Of a DNA stretch of 64,000 nt, positions 1 to 10,509 are shown one piece after another. The notes beneath the pieces are model-generated. The model saw only the letters and a program-made list of their open reading frames with translations. It was not told the DNA's origin and ran no database searches. The position numbers and the translations under genes are program-made. Where the stretch lies: the NCBI GenBank assembly GCA_020466095.1, contig CM035808.1, positions 81,508,779-81,572,778 on the forward strand, given 5' to 3'. This stretch comes from Chlorops oryzae (taxonomy: Eukaryota; Arthropoda; Insecta; Diptera; Chloropidae). How positions within the stretch are numbered: position 1 is the stretch's first letter; each line of letters opens with the position of its first letter.

Positions 1-593
1 TGCATAAGTGCCGTTGTCTTCTATTTTCGGCGTGCCATATATTTACAATCAGCTAAACATGCCGATCACTCCAAACCCATTCGACATATGTACGGTTTAC
101 TGCAAGCCAAGTGCACACACAAAAGACGTACAGAACGAAATGTAACACGAACAAGCAAACGCATGCCGCAAACATCCCTTGTTTGTGTGTGGTCCACATG
201 CTGACTCGGCGGCTCGTGTTCTTTCGCCTTTCGTCTGCCTGCTTTCCCTTTCGAACGATGGCCTTGAACGATCGATTCTCGGTTGACATTGATATCGACG
301 GTCTGTTTGTCATTACAAGACCCTGTTGTTGTTGTTGCCGTCTCCGGTAACAGTGTCTCTTTTTGTGACTTCGAACGCCGACCGTTGTTGCTTTGTTGAG
401 GCGTTCGATTTCATGCTCGCTCGTGCTGTTGTTGTTCGAGGTGTTAGGTTTCGAGCTCAAACGGTGCCGTTGCATTGGTTTATGCTGCATTATTTATTGC
501 ACTGCTTTTGGCTTAGCGCTGATAGCGTGCCGTTGACGATAGAGCTGGCAGCGTAACGTTAGCGTGTGACGTGACGGTTTTGACTCACAACAT
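1..593 (-). mobile_element. Possible 3' LTR end of an LTR retrotransposon
   Basis: On the minus strand a purine tract (GAGGAAGGGAGGGA, about 594-607) is followed at once by TGTTGTGAGTCAA. This looks like a polypurine tract next to an LTR start. The LTR beginning at 61357 opens with the same TGTTGTGAGTCAA. Just upstream on the minus strand (594-812) is an open frame ending in DLPRKGGML, which could be the last residues of a pol. The other LTR end would lie left of the window, so no target duplication can be checked. The long ORFs here are CAA/GTT-rich and show no domain. Confidence 0.33.
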
Positions 594-769
594 CCCTCCC
601 TTCCTCGGCAAGTCGTGAGCATCACGACTGGTTTTCTTGTCTGAAGGATGCGGTTGTTGTAGCCAGGCATATTTCATGCTTTGTTTCGTCTCGATGTTAC
701 AGATGAGGCGAGCTGAATACGTTTTTATTAATTCCGGCTCGTGTTGTTGATTGTGTGACTTAAATGTTG

Positions 770-1201
770 CTAACTCGCTGTTGTAGTGGGCGTGTAGACT
801 CTGTTCACCCATATGTCTTTGATGATGTTCTTAGCGGTGTTCGATAGACCGATGCTGCTGAAATTTTTGTCGCTGCTGTGACCTCTAAATTTATTAAAAG
901 GCAAATTGAAACGTTGAAATACATCCTTTAACAGAATTACTAATGTTTCTGATTTTGAACTTGCCGTGGAAAAAAATCTAATAAAATGTTCTGAGATATC
1001 CAAATCTTTGGATACCGTTCGAATGAATAAAGATATCGGTGGTGTCCTTGTAATATCGGACGTTCCATCCCAAAGAATCCCAAAAAATCTGCACTTCGGA
1101 TTTACTTTAAGTTTATCGATAAAATTTGGCCAACCATAATTCCAATTATTTCGTTTTGAATGTCGTGGTGTAACCATTTGTGTCGTGTTTTCCAAAGCCA
1201 T
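770..1201 (-). pseudogene. DUF4371 (hAT-derived, ZMYM1-like) transposase fragment
   Basis: A 143-codon minus-strand frame contains FFGILWDGTSDI, then LFIRTVSKDLDISEHFIRFF, then KCRGH-like and N-x-x-S-I-G-L-S-N-T-A-K stretches (the first actually reads NKFRGHSSDKNFSS). This follows the DUF4371 order: a D-G-T-S/T-D-I segment, an I/V-R-Y-V-like segment ending E-x-F-x-x-F, and a C/F-R-G-x-x-x-D turn. DUF4371 occurs in zinc-finger MYM-type 1-like proteins and hAT-type transposases. Only about 100 residues of the domain are present. The expected N-terminal zinc fingers and the C-terminal hAT dimerisation domain are not seen, so this is a remnant. Family recognised from pattern memory. Confidence 0.5.
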
Positions 1202-1351
1202 GAATGCAGCTCTTTAACCTCTTCTGCACGCATTTTTAGAGCAGTCAGAAAATTTGAATGTTCGTCATTATTCTATCCGCGGAGAGAAAGTCCTTGTCGC
1301 GCTTATAAAATTAAAGTTCTGAATATTTTTCTAAGCATTTTCGACTCAATA

Positions 1352-1867
1352 GTGGGACTCATGCAGGGTCGCAAATAGCCTTCGTAAATTTTGCGATCGC
1401 AAATTTTCCGACGCTTCATGAGCGACCCTTCGAAAGCGCTTCGCAAAATCTTGTTTAAATCAGCTGTTTGTTGAGATAAGGCTCTCTCACATCGTAAAAC
1501 ATGCCTGACGGCAAGGTTGAATTATTGGCAATTGAATTATGATATAATGAAAAACTATTCTTAATTTGATAAATTTGATTTTTGTTTCGATAAATTAAAG
1601 TTTATTTATGTTCAAACTGGTTCCTTCTTCGACAAATGAAGGCTTAAATCTTTTTTTACATTATGTCCTAGGCTTGTCAAACGCGATGGGCCGTGTATGC
1701 CCGCCCAGATTATTATGCGAAATAACTAACGACGTTTTGCGAAGCGAAAACCAATGGGAAAGTTTGTCACGCTTCGTAAAATTTCTTTCATACAAATTTT
1801 GACAATTTATTTCCCATTTCGCAAAGTTTCCCATTTCGCAAAATTTGCGACCCTGCATGAGTCCCAC
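1352..1867. mobile_element. 516-bp MITE with perfect 25-bp TIRs and TA target duplication
   Basis: GTGGGACTCATGCAGGGTCG starts the left end, and its exact reverse complement closes the right end. The inverted repeats are 1352-1376 and 1843-1867, 25 bp without mismatch, each flanked by TA (1350-1351 and 1868-1869). The interior has further inverted copies of a TTCGCAAA motif and no transposase. A TA duplication fits Tc1/mariner-like or another TA-specific superfamily; the termini do not show which. Confidence 0.75.
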
Positions 1868-1869
1868 TA

Positions 1870-3657
1870 ATATCATCTGATTTTTAATGTTAATTGACAT
1901 GTGCTGAACAACACTGGACGATTTTATAGTTTTCAATGCTTCTGCATTTGAAATGTGCAATTAAGTTCTTGAATGTGCTCTGATTCGCTCTGCTCCATGC
2001 TTCCAGTTGAAGAACCCATTAAAAACCCTTGTTTCTTTAGCCTTTTTATCATTTGCATTTAAATCGAACAAACAGCTGCATTTTCAGCAATTAAACTGAG
2101 CCAGGGATCTTCGATGCATAACTTATTGTAAACTTAAGGCACTTCCAATCTCTTAACGTTCAAGACTTCTTAAAATAAAGTTTAAAAAAATATCATATGT
2201 ACATGCATGTATATCACAAAAATGTTTAAATAACCTTTTAAAAAGTTCGAAGTGGTAGGATCTTTTTTAGAATTTTGCGAATACGAATCATAATGTTTCT
2301 TGTTTTTATTAGAAAACGATCCATTTGAATTTTCTTTACAACGATGTTGAATTGATTACTTTGAAAAAGTAAAATATTTGTCTCGAGGCACAGCAATCAC
2401 TTGTTGTATGTTGTACGAAATGACAACTTTTATTTGGTTTCTCTTTTTCGTGATCCCGTTACTTTATGAAAAGTTTTTAAGCAAAAAAAATAAATAAATA
2501 AAAAAAAAAATAAAATCACTAAATAGACATAGAAATTGTCTTCCCTTCAGGAAATGCCAACAGTATTATCCCGTTTGATTATATAGGAACTGAAAATTCA
2601 ATCGGAATTATTTCAAAATTATTCGCTGCCAATAAATATTTTATAGAAAATTTATTTGCATTTATGAAATTTTCACTACTTTTTTGGTCCCTGCTGAAAG
2701 AACAGTTTGTGCAAAGGCAATTTACACCACGCTTCCTAGAGGGATGTGTCTTGCAATTCTCACTAATGGGTTTTGATTTCTTATGTTCTTTGGATGCTTC
2801 TTATCTATTTTCATTTTCTGTCATACGTATATATGTACATACCAATGTTGCCAGATGTCCCGTACTTGACAGGACTTCCCGATCTTTTGCCTAAATTTAT
2901 AATAATGTATGGTTGAGAATGAATAGTTAAAAATAATGCACGACATTTTCTGGCGCTTTGTTTTCGTATTTTCCACTCTACTCTAATTCGGCACGCTTCG
3001 GTTTTAATGTTCACTTTTTGAGTCAAACGGAGAAACCTGTGTACATGTTTGCATACATATAAAGGCTTCTAGTTTCTATAAAATCATAGTTTGAACTATG
3101 TTGTTGAGGGTGTATGTTGAATGTTCGTTAACAATCTGGAATTGCGTACGCTTGTACAGTAAAATATAGCTCTTTCTTTTTTTTTTTTAAGATTTTGAAA
3201 AAAATTGTTCTTTACAAATTTTGAGTAAGTTTCGGAGTGGGTAATAACCTATTCCCTTAAAATCGGACTGGGTAGGTGTCCCATACTACTCACACCTTTC
3301 GCCGGGCCTGGTTATAATGCAATGCTTAACGGATATCAAATTTAACGCATTTTGCCCAACCCTGAGGCATACTATCCCCTTAATGGAGGTTAATGCATGA
3401 GGTTGTGTGTTTACTTTCTTGTCATAATAAAAGGCTGGTTAGTATCGAAAAAATGCGTTGAAAATTTTTAAGCCAAAATTTGTGTTTTTAAAGTTTTTAC
3501 AATTTGCAATCAATTCAAACATCGATATTTTTGGTTTTGGCCATAAATATAATAATAAAATATATTTGCTTTTTTGCAAGCACATATGGTGCATTCGTAA
3601 TTCAATGACACATATGGTAAATTTTTAAGCAGGTGATTTATCATAATACTTTCTTAC
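1870..3657. other. Non-coding stretch, nothing recognised
   Basis: AT-rich sequence with short A/T runs (for example 2486-2514 and 3175-3190). No open frame with a recognisable domain and no clear inverted or tandem repeat was found. If the host gene continues to the left, this is the start of its next intron. Confidence 0.5.
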
Positions 3658-3832
3658 CTTCATTGGAAGTTGATTGCTTTTCTGGCATTTGAAGTAAAGC
3701 AGCATTCAAGATGATCGGATCTGACTTTCCTCTAGCGTTGAATGCGTAAATCGACACAGTGTAAACATTACCGGGACTTAGAGCAGCCACTGTAAATCTA
3801 GGCGAACTTGATGTTATGAATGCCATAGTTTC
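3658..3832 (-). CDS. Host exon: second half of the FN3 domain, Sidestep-like protein
   Basis: Minus-strand exon of 175 bp bounded by a CACTAG acceptor and a GTAAGA donor. It starts in phase 0 (GAA ACT ATG) and ends in phase 1. The translation contains PRFTVAALSPGNVYTVSIYA and then FNARGKSDP, followed by a MPEKQ stretch. These are the F and G strands of an FN3 domain, and the N-A-R-G-K-S turn followed by a Pro-Glu-Lys-Gln linker resembles the Sidestep family just before its transmembrane segment. Joined to the exon at 45234-45367 it makes one continuous FN3 domain with no phase conflict, so the two are probably consecutive exons. The next exon, expected to carry the membrane span, is not visible in 1-3657. 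Confidence 0.72.
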
Positions 3833-4533
3833 CTAGTGAAGAAGAATTAATTGGAAATTATCTGTTTTGATTAGTTTTAACACATCATTCAAAGAATTTT
3901 GTACCCACAGGTTTCATTTAACATAACGTCAAAAAACACCATGGCTTCAAAATAATTTTTTTTTTCGTTCCTAATATACATATATAGTTTATTTCAACTG
4001 AATCAAATAATAAAGTTGCTGTTCAACTCGTGAGTGGTCTCGAAATACTTATCATCGATGAGTACGATGACTGATTTTCACATACGCATCATCGACATTC
4101 CTGGATAAAAGGAAATAAATGCACTTTCCATGGTTGAAGAAATAGGTAATCGAGGTACAACCGCATGGATTATTGCGGCAAAAGAAAGTGTATGTATACT
4201 TTAACCAACTTGTCGGCTTCGGTTAAATCACTGGAAACAGAGCCCACTCCCGCAAATGTGGTCAATGAGATCCTAATGATAGAAAGCCAAACCATTCTGG
4301 ACAACTACAAAGAGTTGAAAGAATAATAATCTTCTGTTTAAGACGGTACATGTTGCTATCCCCAAGCGATTACAACTCTAAAAAGCTAGCCTTAATCGCT
4401 AGATTTGAAGGCAACCCACAATTGCTTAAGGTAAAGCTGTTCATCTATTCAGGGGTATCGAACCGTGCCCTTTTGTTCAAGACAGTTGATGTACTTGAGG
4501 CTTTTTTATCGTTTGAATGAATGCCATCTATGT
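3833..4533. other. Intronic stretch, no recognised gene
   Basis: Around 4090-4440 the plus strand has short open frames interrupted by stops and resembling decayed coding sequence (about 60 codons rich in Glu, Leu and Lys). No family was recognised. Confidence 0.35.
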
Positions 4534-5066
4534 TGAACCAAAGAGCTTCGATAAAAGAAGCAATTGCAAAATTTAAAAAAGCTTTTAAAGAGCTTTCTCT
4601 CAGGCGACCGTCTCGGGTATGAATCGAAATGCGTGTATTTTGTTGTTGTCCAGTTGTACGCACGAAAACAAAAACCGAAATCGGACATCTCGTTCGCACT
4701 TATTGAGAATAGTCAATTGTACTAATCTTTCACATTGATTTTTGATCCTTTTGTGTTTGTTTTTTTATTCCAGCCTATATAGCCGTACATATGTATATGC
4801 AAACTTGATCTTGTGTGTTAACACATCAACGTACGTATCTACTTGAACGGCTGTGTGGTTTGCAAGTCAAGAATTCATGTTTTGTTCTGTGTCAAAAAGG
4901 AATAACTGTTTAAGTCACAGTTTGCTGTTGCGGGAATGAGTGTTAAAGATATGAAATTCTTACGTATTTCCATATTAAACGGAGTCTCATTTCTTCAATA
5001 AAGTTTTTTCTATTTAAGCCAAGATTGTAAGATTTTGCTGGAATATACTTCTCTCTGAAAGGAATA
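4534..5066 (+). repeat. Left arm of a 0.54-kb inverted repeat (partner 9388-9933)
   Basis: Reading in from CAAAGAGCTTCGAT at about 4540, this arm runs to CTCTCTGAAAGGAAT near 5066. Its reverse complement is found at 9388-9933. A sampled ~100 bp around GAATCGAAATGCGTGTATTT differs at about three positions, so the arms are close relatives. The arms enclose a Jockey fragment and an INE-1-like element. They may be ends of one long-TIR or fold-back element, or two inverted copies of an unknown repeat. Confidence 0.6.
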
Positions 5067-5329
5067 TGGGCGAATCTAGAGGGAAATAATCCATTGAATG
5101 ACAAAGTCATCAGTGATATGATCGATGAAATATAAGTGACAGTATCATATATACTTTGAAGAACATGTAATCGTATATATAAAAAAAGAGAGAGGCATTT
5201 CATTTTTTTAGTTTGTATTATTTTATTTTTCCATTTAAGGAAATAAAGTTTATTAAAAAATTAACTGTAGGAAAAAAACATACGAATGCATACATATAAA
5301 AAAAAATATAATAGTAAATTATGTATGTA

Positions 5330-5520
5330 CTTTTCGACGAGTGGCGATTGCCGCAGCTGGACAATCGATTGTCGCAAAGTGTTCGATGGGTATATCGCCC
5401 CAAGTAGACGGGTGACATATGAACAAGATCTACAGCGATGAGTCAATCGCGTAGACGCATACTTTTCGAAGAGTGCCGATTGCCGCAGCTGGACAATTGT
5501 TGTCGCAAAGTAATCGGATT
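5330..5520. repeat. Two-copy tandem repeat
   Basis: TACTTTTCGACGAGTGGCG followed by a TTGCCGCAGCTGGACAAT block recurs about 127 bp further on (5330-5385 and 5458-5512) with a few substitutions. It lies at the 3' end of the Jockey fragment and may be part of its 3' tail. Confidence 0.5.
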
Positions 5521-6973
5521 CGCGGTTTGGCATCGACTGCTTCTATATGCGCGCCCGGTAATACTTTGACGCTCTGTAAAGACTGATTTCCGGCCTGCTA
5601 CTTCATCTCTTACTAACGGTATTTCCAGGTCTCGGTGAATATTTGCGTTTCGCATATACCAAGGTGCACCTGTAATTACATGAGGAATTTTTGATTGTAC
5701 TTCTTGTTTGATTTCAATGCTGGAGGAACTAGCTTTTCCCCACAATTCGACTTCGTATAACCAAATTGGTTCTAATATACTTCTATATAAAAGAATTTTA
5801 TGTTAAATTTTTAACGGCGAGCGATGGTTTATAAGCCAATGAAGCTAAGAAGCTTTCAGTTTCAATGCGTTTCTTTTCTTTTCTATATGCCTCTGCCTTG
5901 TAAGACACCTGTCGAAGTGAATACCTACATAAACAACGTTTTCTGTCTGAGGGACTAGTATATTGTTTATTGTGATAGGTGGGCATGTGCCTCTTTTGAG
6001 AGTAAATGTCCCGTGATTTTTTGTTCGTTTATTTTGACGCGCCATATCGCAAGCCATTTTTCGATTACTTTTAAGTGTTATTGCAGATTTTGAGAGGAAA
6101 AAATCTCGCTTTAATGACGGCTAAGTATAGCTGTGTCGTCGGCAAAAGTAGAAATTGCACGGTTACTGTTTACACAGAAATCCGCTGTGTACAGTTTGTA
6201 TAGGAGTGGGCCAACAACACTCCCTTGCGGCACGCCTGCTCTTATTTCTATATTTTGGTAATGTGGTCTTTAAATATAACATTAAAGACTGTAGTGCTTA
6301 AGTAGCACATTAGAATCCCGTGAACAGAAGGAGGTAGGAGAGATTTTGCTTTATTAATAAGTCTTTTGTGCCAAACCTTATCACATGCCTGAGCTACATC
6401 CAAAAAGACAGCAGAACAGTATTCTTCATATTCAAAAGCTTTTCGTATTTCATTTGTTAAACGATTAACTTGCTCTATAGTACCATGATTTTTACGGAAA
6501 ACGAACTGGTGATTTGGAATAATGTTATTTTCTGATAAAAATGGAGTCAATTTACAGAGCATTGCTTTTTCAAAAAATTTTGAAATGCATGGGAGAAGGC
6601 TAATTGGTCCATAGGACGAAACATTTGTCGCGTCCTTACCAGACTTTGGGATCGTTTTAATTACCGACGGTTTCCACATTATAGGAAAATATTTTAATCG
6701 CATGGTAGCGTTAAAAAGCTTCGTAATAAATCTAATTGCATAAATTAGTGGCAGCTCTTTTATTGTTTTTGGAGTTATTTTGTCCTCTCCACGAGCTACT
6801 TTGGGAGATAATTGACCACTGAATATTTGCTTTATTTCATTTTCGCGGAAGATGATCGGAAAAACGCTCGAAACTATTTGAGTCGTTTGCATTTCACAGC
6901 CTCCAACAGCGGTGTTGATATAAAAAACCAATTTTAAATGATTAAAAAATATGTTTGCTTTATCTTCGCACAC
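5443..6973 (-). pseudogene. Jockey-clade LINE reverse transcriptase, decayed
   Basis: Minus-strand pieces in order make the RT part of a Jockey ORF2. 6973-6248 gives 241 codons with an SLLPCISKFFEKAM stretch, then NHQFVFRKNHGTIEQVNRL and AVFLDVAQACDKVWH. About 6240-6095, in another frame, gives GVPQGSVVGPLLY and the catalytic FADDTAI. 6057-5798 gives CPPITINNILVPQ and VGIHFDRCLT. 5745-5443 gives APWYMRNANIHRDLEIP, the typical Jockey C-terminus. The AP endonuclease domain and ORF1 are missing, so the copy is 5'-truncated. At least three frame breaks (near 6245, 6060-6095 and 5750-5800) make it dead. The clade is judged by motif order. Confidence 0.8.
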
Positions 6974-7544
6974 ACCCTACGACCATTTATCCATGCTCAC
7001 ACATCCAAACCATGCACTACACACACTGTCCTCATCTATATTGATTCCCAGTCATACCCCGCCCTACATTCTCTCCGCCTACACGTCCAAGTCCGAAGTT
7101 AGGAGCTGCCCCACCTCTCTGTGATCTTCACAGGCCGTGAGTGCGCGGTGGCGCCGGCTTAATTTTCGCGCACTCCCCTTAGCCAGTACAACCACGCATA
7201 GCTATGTATGTATTTTCTAATGGCACCCCATATCAAGAACGTATGTACTTATGTATATGATATAAGCACTTTTTATGATATATTATATAACCTACTAAAA
7301 ATGATGGAAATAAACAAACTTTAGTAATATATCTTTAAATTATAAATTTATATATCATTGGAAGGGACCAACAAATCACTTAATTGTGTTCTCAAAGTCG
7401 ACCAGACTTAAACTTATACATGCTTCCCTTAAGGAAAATCACGCTTAAAACGCCGAACGGCAGAACGGCACAAGTCGCGTAGCAATACTGCGGGAATAAA
7501 CAAAAACTGCTAAAGTCGATTTAAGTTCAAAACAAGTAAAGAAG
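6974..7544. other. Unassigned stretch with a GC-richer island
   Basis: 6975-7195 is C-rich and unlike its AT-rich surroundings (for example CTGCCCCACCTCTCTGTG), then the sequence returns to AT-rich. The RT frame of the Jockey copy stops abruptly at its edge, so this may be another insertion or unrelated target DNA. No domain seen. Confidence 0.3.
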
Positions 7545-7689
7545 TTTACATCGGCTAAGCCGATTGCACACATACCTTTTCCTCAGCCTGAAATATGTTA
7601 AAACATTACCTTAACAAAAATTCCTGCCGTTCCTAGCTTGGATATCTATTTATACCTTCCAAGACTCGAGATTATTATTAAGCACAAAA

Positions 7690-8750
7690 TTTTCGCGGAT
7701 GGTGAGCATGGTAAAATTTTAACCGTTAGAGGACATTTTGTCTAGCTGCGAAAACCTCAATTCAAAATAGTGAAAATAAAATTTTTGCGGATTTCGCGAA
7801 TGGTGATCATGGTCAAGTTTTAACCGTTAGAGGACATTTTGTATAGCTGCGAAATCCTCAATTCAAAATAGTGAAAATAAAATTTTTGCGAATTTCGCGA
7901 ATGGTGGTCATGGTCAAATTTTAACCGTTAGAGGACATTTTCTCTAGCTGCGAAATACTCAATTCAAAATAGTGAAAATAAAATTTTTGCGAATTTCGCG
8001 AATGGTGGTCATGGTCAAAATTTAACCGTAAGAGGACATTTTTTCTAGCTGCGAAAACCTCAATTGAAAATAGTGAAAATTAAATTTTTGCGAATTTCGC
8101 GAATGGTGGTCATGGTCAAAATTTAATCGTTAGAGGACATTTTGTCTAGCTGCGAAAACCTCAATTCAAAATAGTGAAAATAAAATTTTTGCGAATTTCG
8201 CGGATGGTGGTCTTGATCAAATTTTAACCCTTAGAGGACATTTTGTTTAGCTGCGAAATACTCAATTAAAAATAGTGAAAATCAGGTTTTCACGAATTTC
8301 GCGGATGGTGGTCTTGATCAAATTTTAACCCTTAGAGGACATTTTGTTTAACTGCGAAATACTCAATTCAAACTAGTGAAAATCAAATTTTCGCGAATTT
8401 CGCGGATGGTGGTCTTGATCAAATTTTAACCCTTAGAGGAAATTTAGTTTAGCTGCGAAATACTCACTTCAAAATAGTGAAAATCAATTTTTGCGAATTT
8501 CAAGAATAGTGGTCATGGTCAAATTTTAACCCTTAGCGGTCATTTCGTTTAGCTGCGAAATACTCAATTCAAAATAGTGAAAATCAAATTTTCGCGAATT
8601 TCGCGGATGGTGGTCTTGATCAAATTTTAACCCTTAGAGGACATTTTGTTTAGCTGCGAAATACTCAATTCAAAATAGTGAAAATCAATTTTTGCGAATT
8701 TCGCGAAATGTGGTCATGGTCAAAATTTATCCATAATGGACGACTTTATT
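7690..8750 (+). repeat. ~100-bp tandem array inside the INE-1-like element, about 11 units
   Basis: Units carry AATTTCGCGAATGGTGGTC, TTTTAACCGTTAGAGGACA, and TAGCTGCGAAATACTCAATT, repeating roughly every 100-105 bp. Later units share variants (GGATGGTGGTCTTGATC and AACCCTTAGAGG), so the array has sub-families and expanded in at least two blocks. Single units, reversed, are seen at 13.7, 23.6 and 26.6-26.8 kb. Confidence 0.8.
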
Positions 8751-9146
8751 TGGCGGCAAAATACACAATCAGAAGAAGCAAAAAAATAATTTTTGTATTC
8801 AGATATGAGAATAAGAGAAAGAGTGTTTTTTTCTATTGTGTAGGATGATGACCATAGTTATAGCGATGTCGGGATTTTTTTTTCAGCGAAAGCTTAAGTC
8901 TACATAGTAGCTATACACTCACCAAATTTCAATAAGCTGGGATGTATAGTAAAAAAGTTATCCAGGAAAAACGTTAAAAATCGTGATTTTTGAAACTTCT
9001 GAACCACTTCCCACGACCCAAGAAGGGACTACGAAAAAAATTTGTATGCAGTTTTTCGGACATTTACCTGGTTGAAGTCCATGCCAAATTTCAATATGAT
9101 ATCTTTCATGGCTTAGGAGTAAATTACGAAAAACTAAAGTGTGACC

Positions 9147-9234
<88 letters not shown>
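9147..9234 (+). repeat. (GACA)n microsatellite, about 22 units
   Basis: Uninterrupted GACA tetranucleotides in the position where INE-1-like elements carry their microsatellite. Open frames made of DRQTDRQT or SVCLSVCL here are translations of the repeat, not genes. Confidence 0.95.
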
Positions 9235-9387
9235 TGGCTAGATCGATTCCTCTTGTCACCCTGATCAAGAATATATATATATGTCTATATCTACCGCGAC
9301 TCCTTTGGTATGTTACATACACCGTGCCAAACTTAATATACCCTTTCCTTCGGAAAAGGTATAATGAGTTATTTATTTCACTGAATT

Positions 9388-9933
9388 CCTTTCAGAGATA
9401 AGTATATTCCAGCAAAATCTAACAATCTTGGCTTTAATGGAAAAAACATTATTTAAGAAATAAGAGTTCATTTAATATGGAAATACGTAAAAATTTCATT
9501 CCCGCAACAGCAAACTGTGACTTAAGCAGTTATTTCTTTTTAACACAGAACATACGCGCTAGATTTGCAATTAGATTTCTGAATTCTTGTCTCGCGAAGC
9601 ACACAGCCGTTTAAGTTCATACGTACGTTGATGTGTGAGCACACAACATCAAGCTTGCATATACATATTTATGTACGGCGATAAAGGCTCAAACAAAAAA
9701 CACACACAAAAGGATCGAAGATCAATGTGAAAGAGTAGTACAATTGACTATTTTCAATAAGTGCGAACGAGATGTCAGATTTCGGTTTTTGTTTTCGTGC
9801 GTACAACTGGAACACAACAAAATACACGCATTTCGATTCATACCCGAGACGGTCGCCTGAGAGAAAAAGCTCTTTAAAAGCTTTTTAAATTTTGCAGTCA
9901 CTTCTTATATCGAAGCTCTTTGGTTGAACTCTA
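9388..9933 (-). repeat. Right arm of the 0.54-kb inverted repeat (partner 4534-5066)
   Basis: Begins near CCTTTCAGAG at about 9390 and ends at CGAAGCTCTTTGG near 9930, mirroring the left arm along its whole length with small indels. No clean target duplication is seen outside the arms: the left outer flank ends CATCTATG and the right begins TCTACGAA. Confidence 0.6.
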
Positions 9934-10509
9934 CGAAAAATCAACTTGTTCGTCATTTTAAATTAAATAACTTCAAAATTCTATGAATATGTCATCATCT
10001 TATGTTTCAAATTCTGAGGTTTCAACCGTAAACCAACAGAATGTGTAAACAAAAAAGTGTTTTCGAAATGCGGATAGTCACAAAATGATAGAGAATAGAA
10101 ATCCGATATTATACAATGTCTTAACTGATGTGATTTAGTGAACAAGAGCAAAACAGAAGTGGACTACTACTATTTTGCATTCTGACCCAGCTAATGGAAA
10201 ATACTCACAAGCGAAACGCAGATGCGATATGATATTGTTTACCTACAAATAAATAGTGAAATCGCAATCAGTAATGACCTTGAAGCACTTGTGAAAGAAA
10301 ATAACCATCATATAGTCCTGTGTTCGGGATTATCTACGTTCCTGATTCCGTTGAATTCAATGTTGTATGCAAAACTTATGTTGATAAAAATTTGCGGTGT
10401 TGTATAATAAAATTAAATAAATGTGATATAAAGTTGCAAATTGGACTATCTTACCACTCAAATCCTAATAATATTGAGTTAATATACCATCCAACTCAAA
10501 TCATAAAAA
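9934..10509. other. Unassigned stretch with a short open frame
   Basis: A frame from about 10320 to 10661 on the plus strand could encode up to 114 residues. No family was recognised. Its 3' half overlaps the left arm of the long inverted repeat, which argues that it is repeat sequence. Confidence 0.3.

Larger units (their letters stand above)
7545..9366 (+). mobile_element. INE-1/DINE-1-like (HINE) non-autonomous element
   Basis: The 5' end has a small palindrome, CATCGGCTAAGCCGAT, followed by CACACATACC. Then come a tandem array (about 7690-8750), a conserved tail, a GACA microsatellite, CATGGCTAGATCGATT, TGATCAAGAATATATATA, and an end hairpin CCTTTCCTTCGGAAAAGG leading into TATAATGAG. The order microsatellite, ATGGCTAGATCG block, GATCAAGAATATATA block, terminal TATACC hairpin is that of the Drosophila INE-1/DINE-1 family, which belongs to Helentron-associated elements. 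No protein is encoded. At least three partial relatives occur in the window (13672-14012, 23532-23874, 26143-27165), and a more distant one at 46400-55048. Confidence 0.65.

Noticed and set aside
53..490. 145-codon minus-strand open frame
   Set aside because: Built on CAA/GTT-rich sequence with basic low-complexity residues and no recognisable domain; it lies in a putative LTR.
7690..8750. CRISPR-like array of ~100-bp repeats
   Set aside because: No unique spacers between short repeats; whole units are tandem and diverged, in eukaryotic DNA.
9134..9401. Overlapping open frames of DRQT and SVCL repeats
   Set aside because: Translations of the GACA microsatellite; tetranucleotide repeats stay open in all frames by composition.
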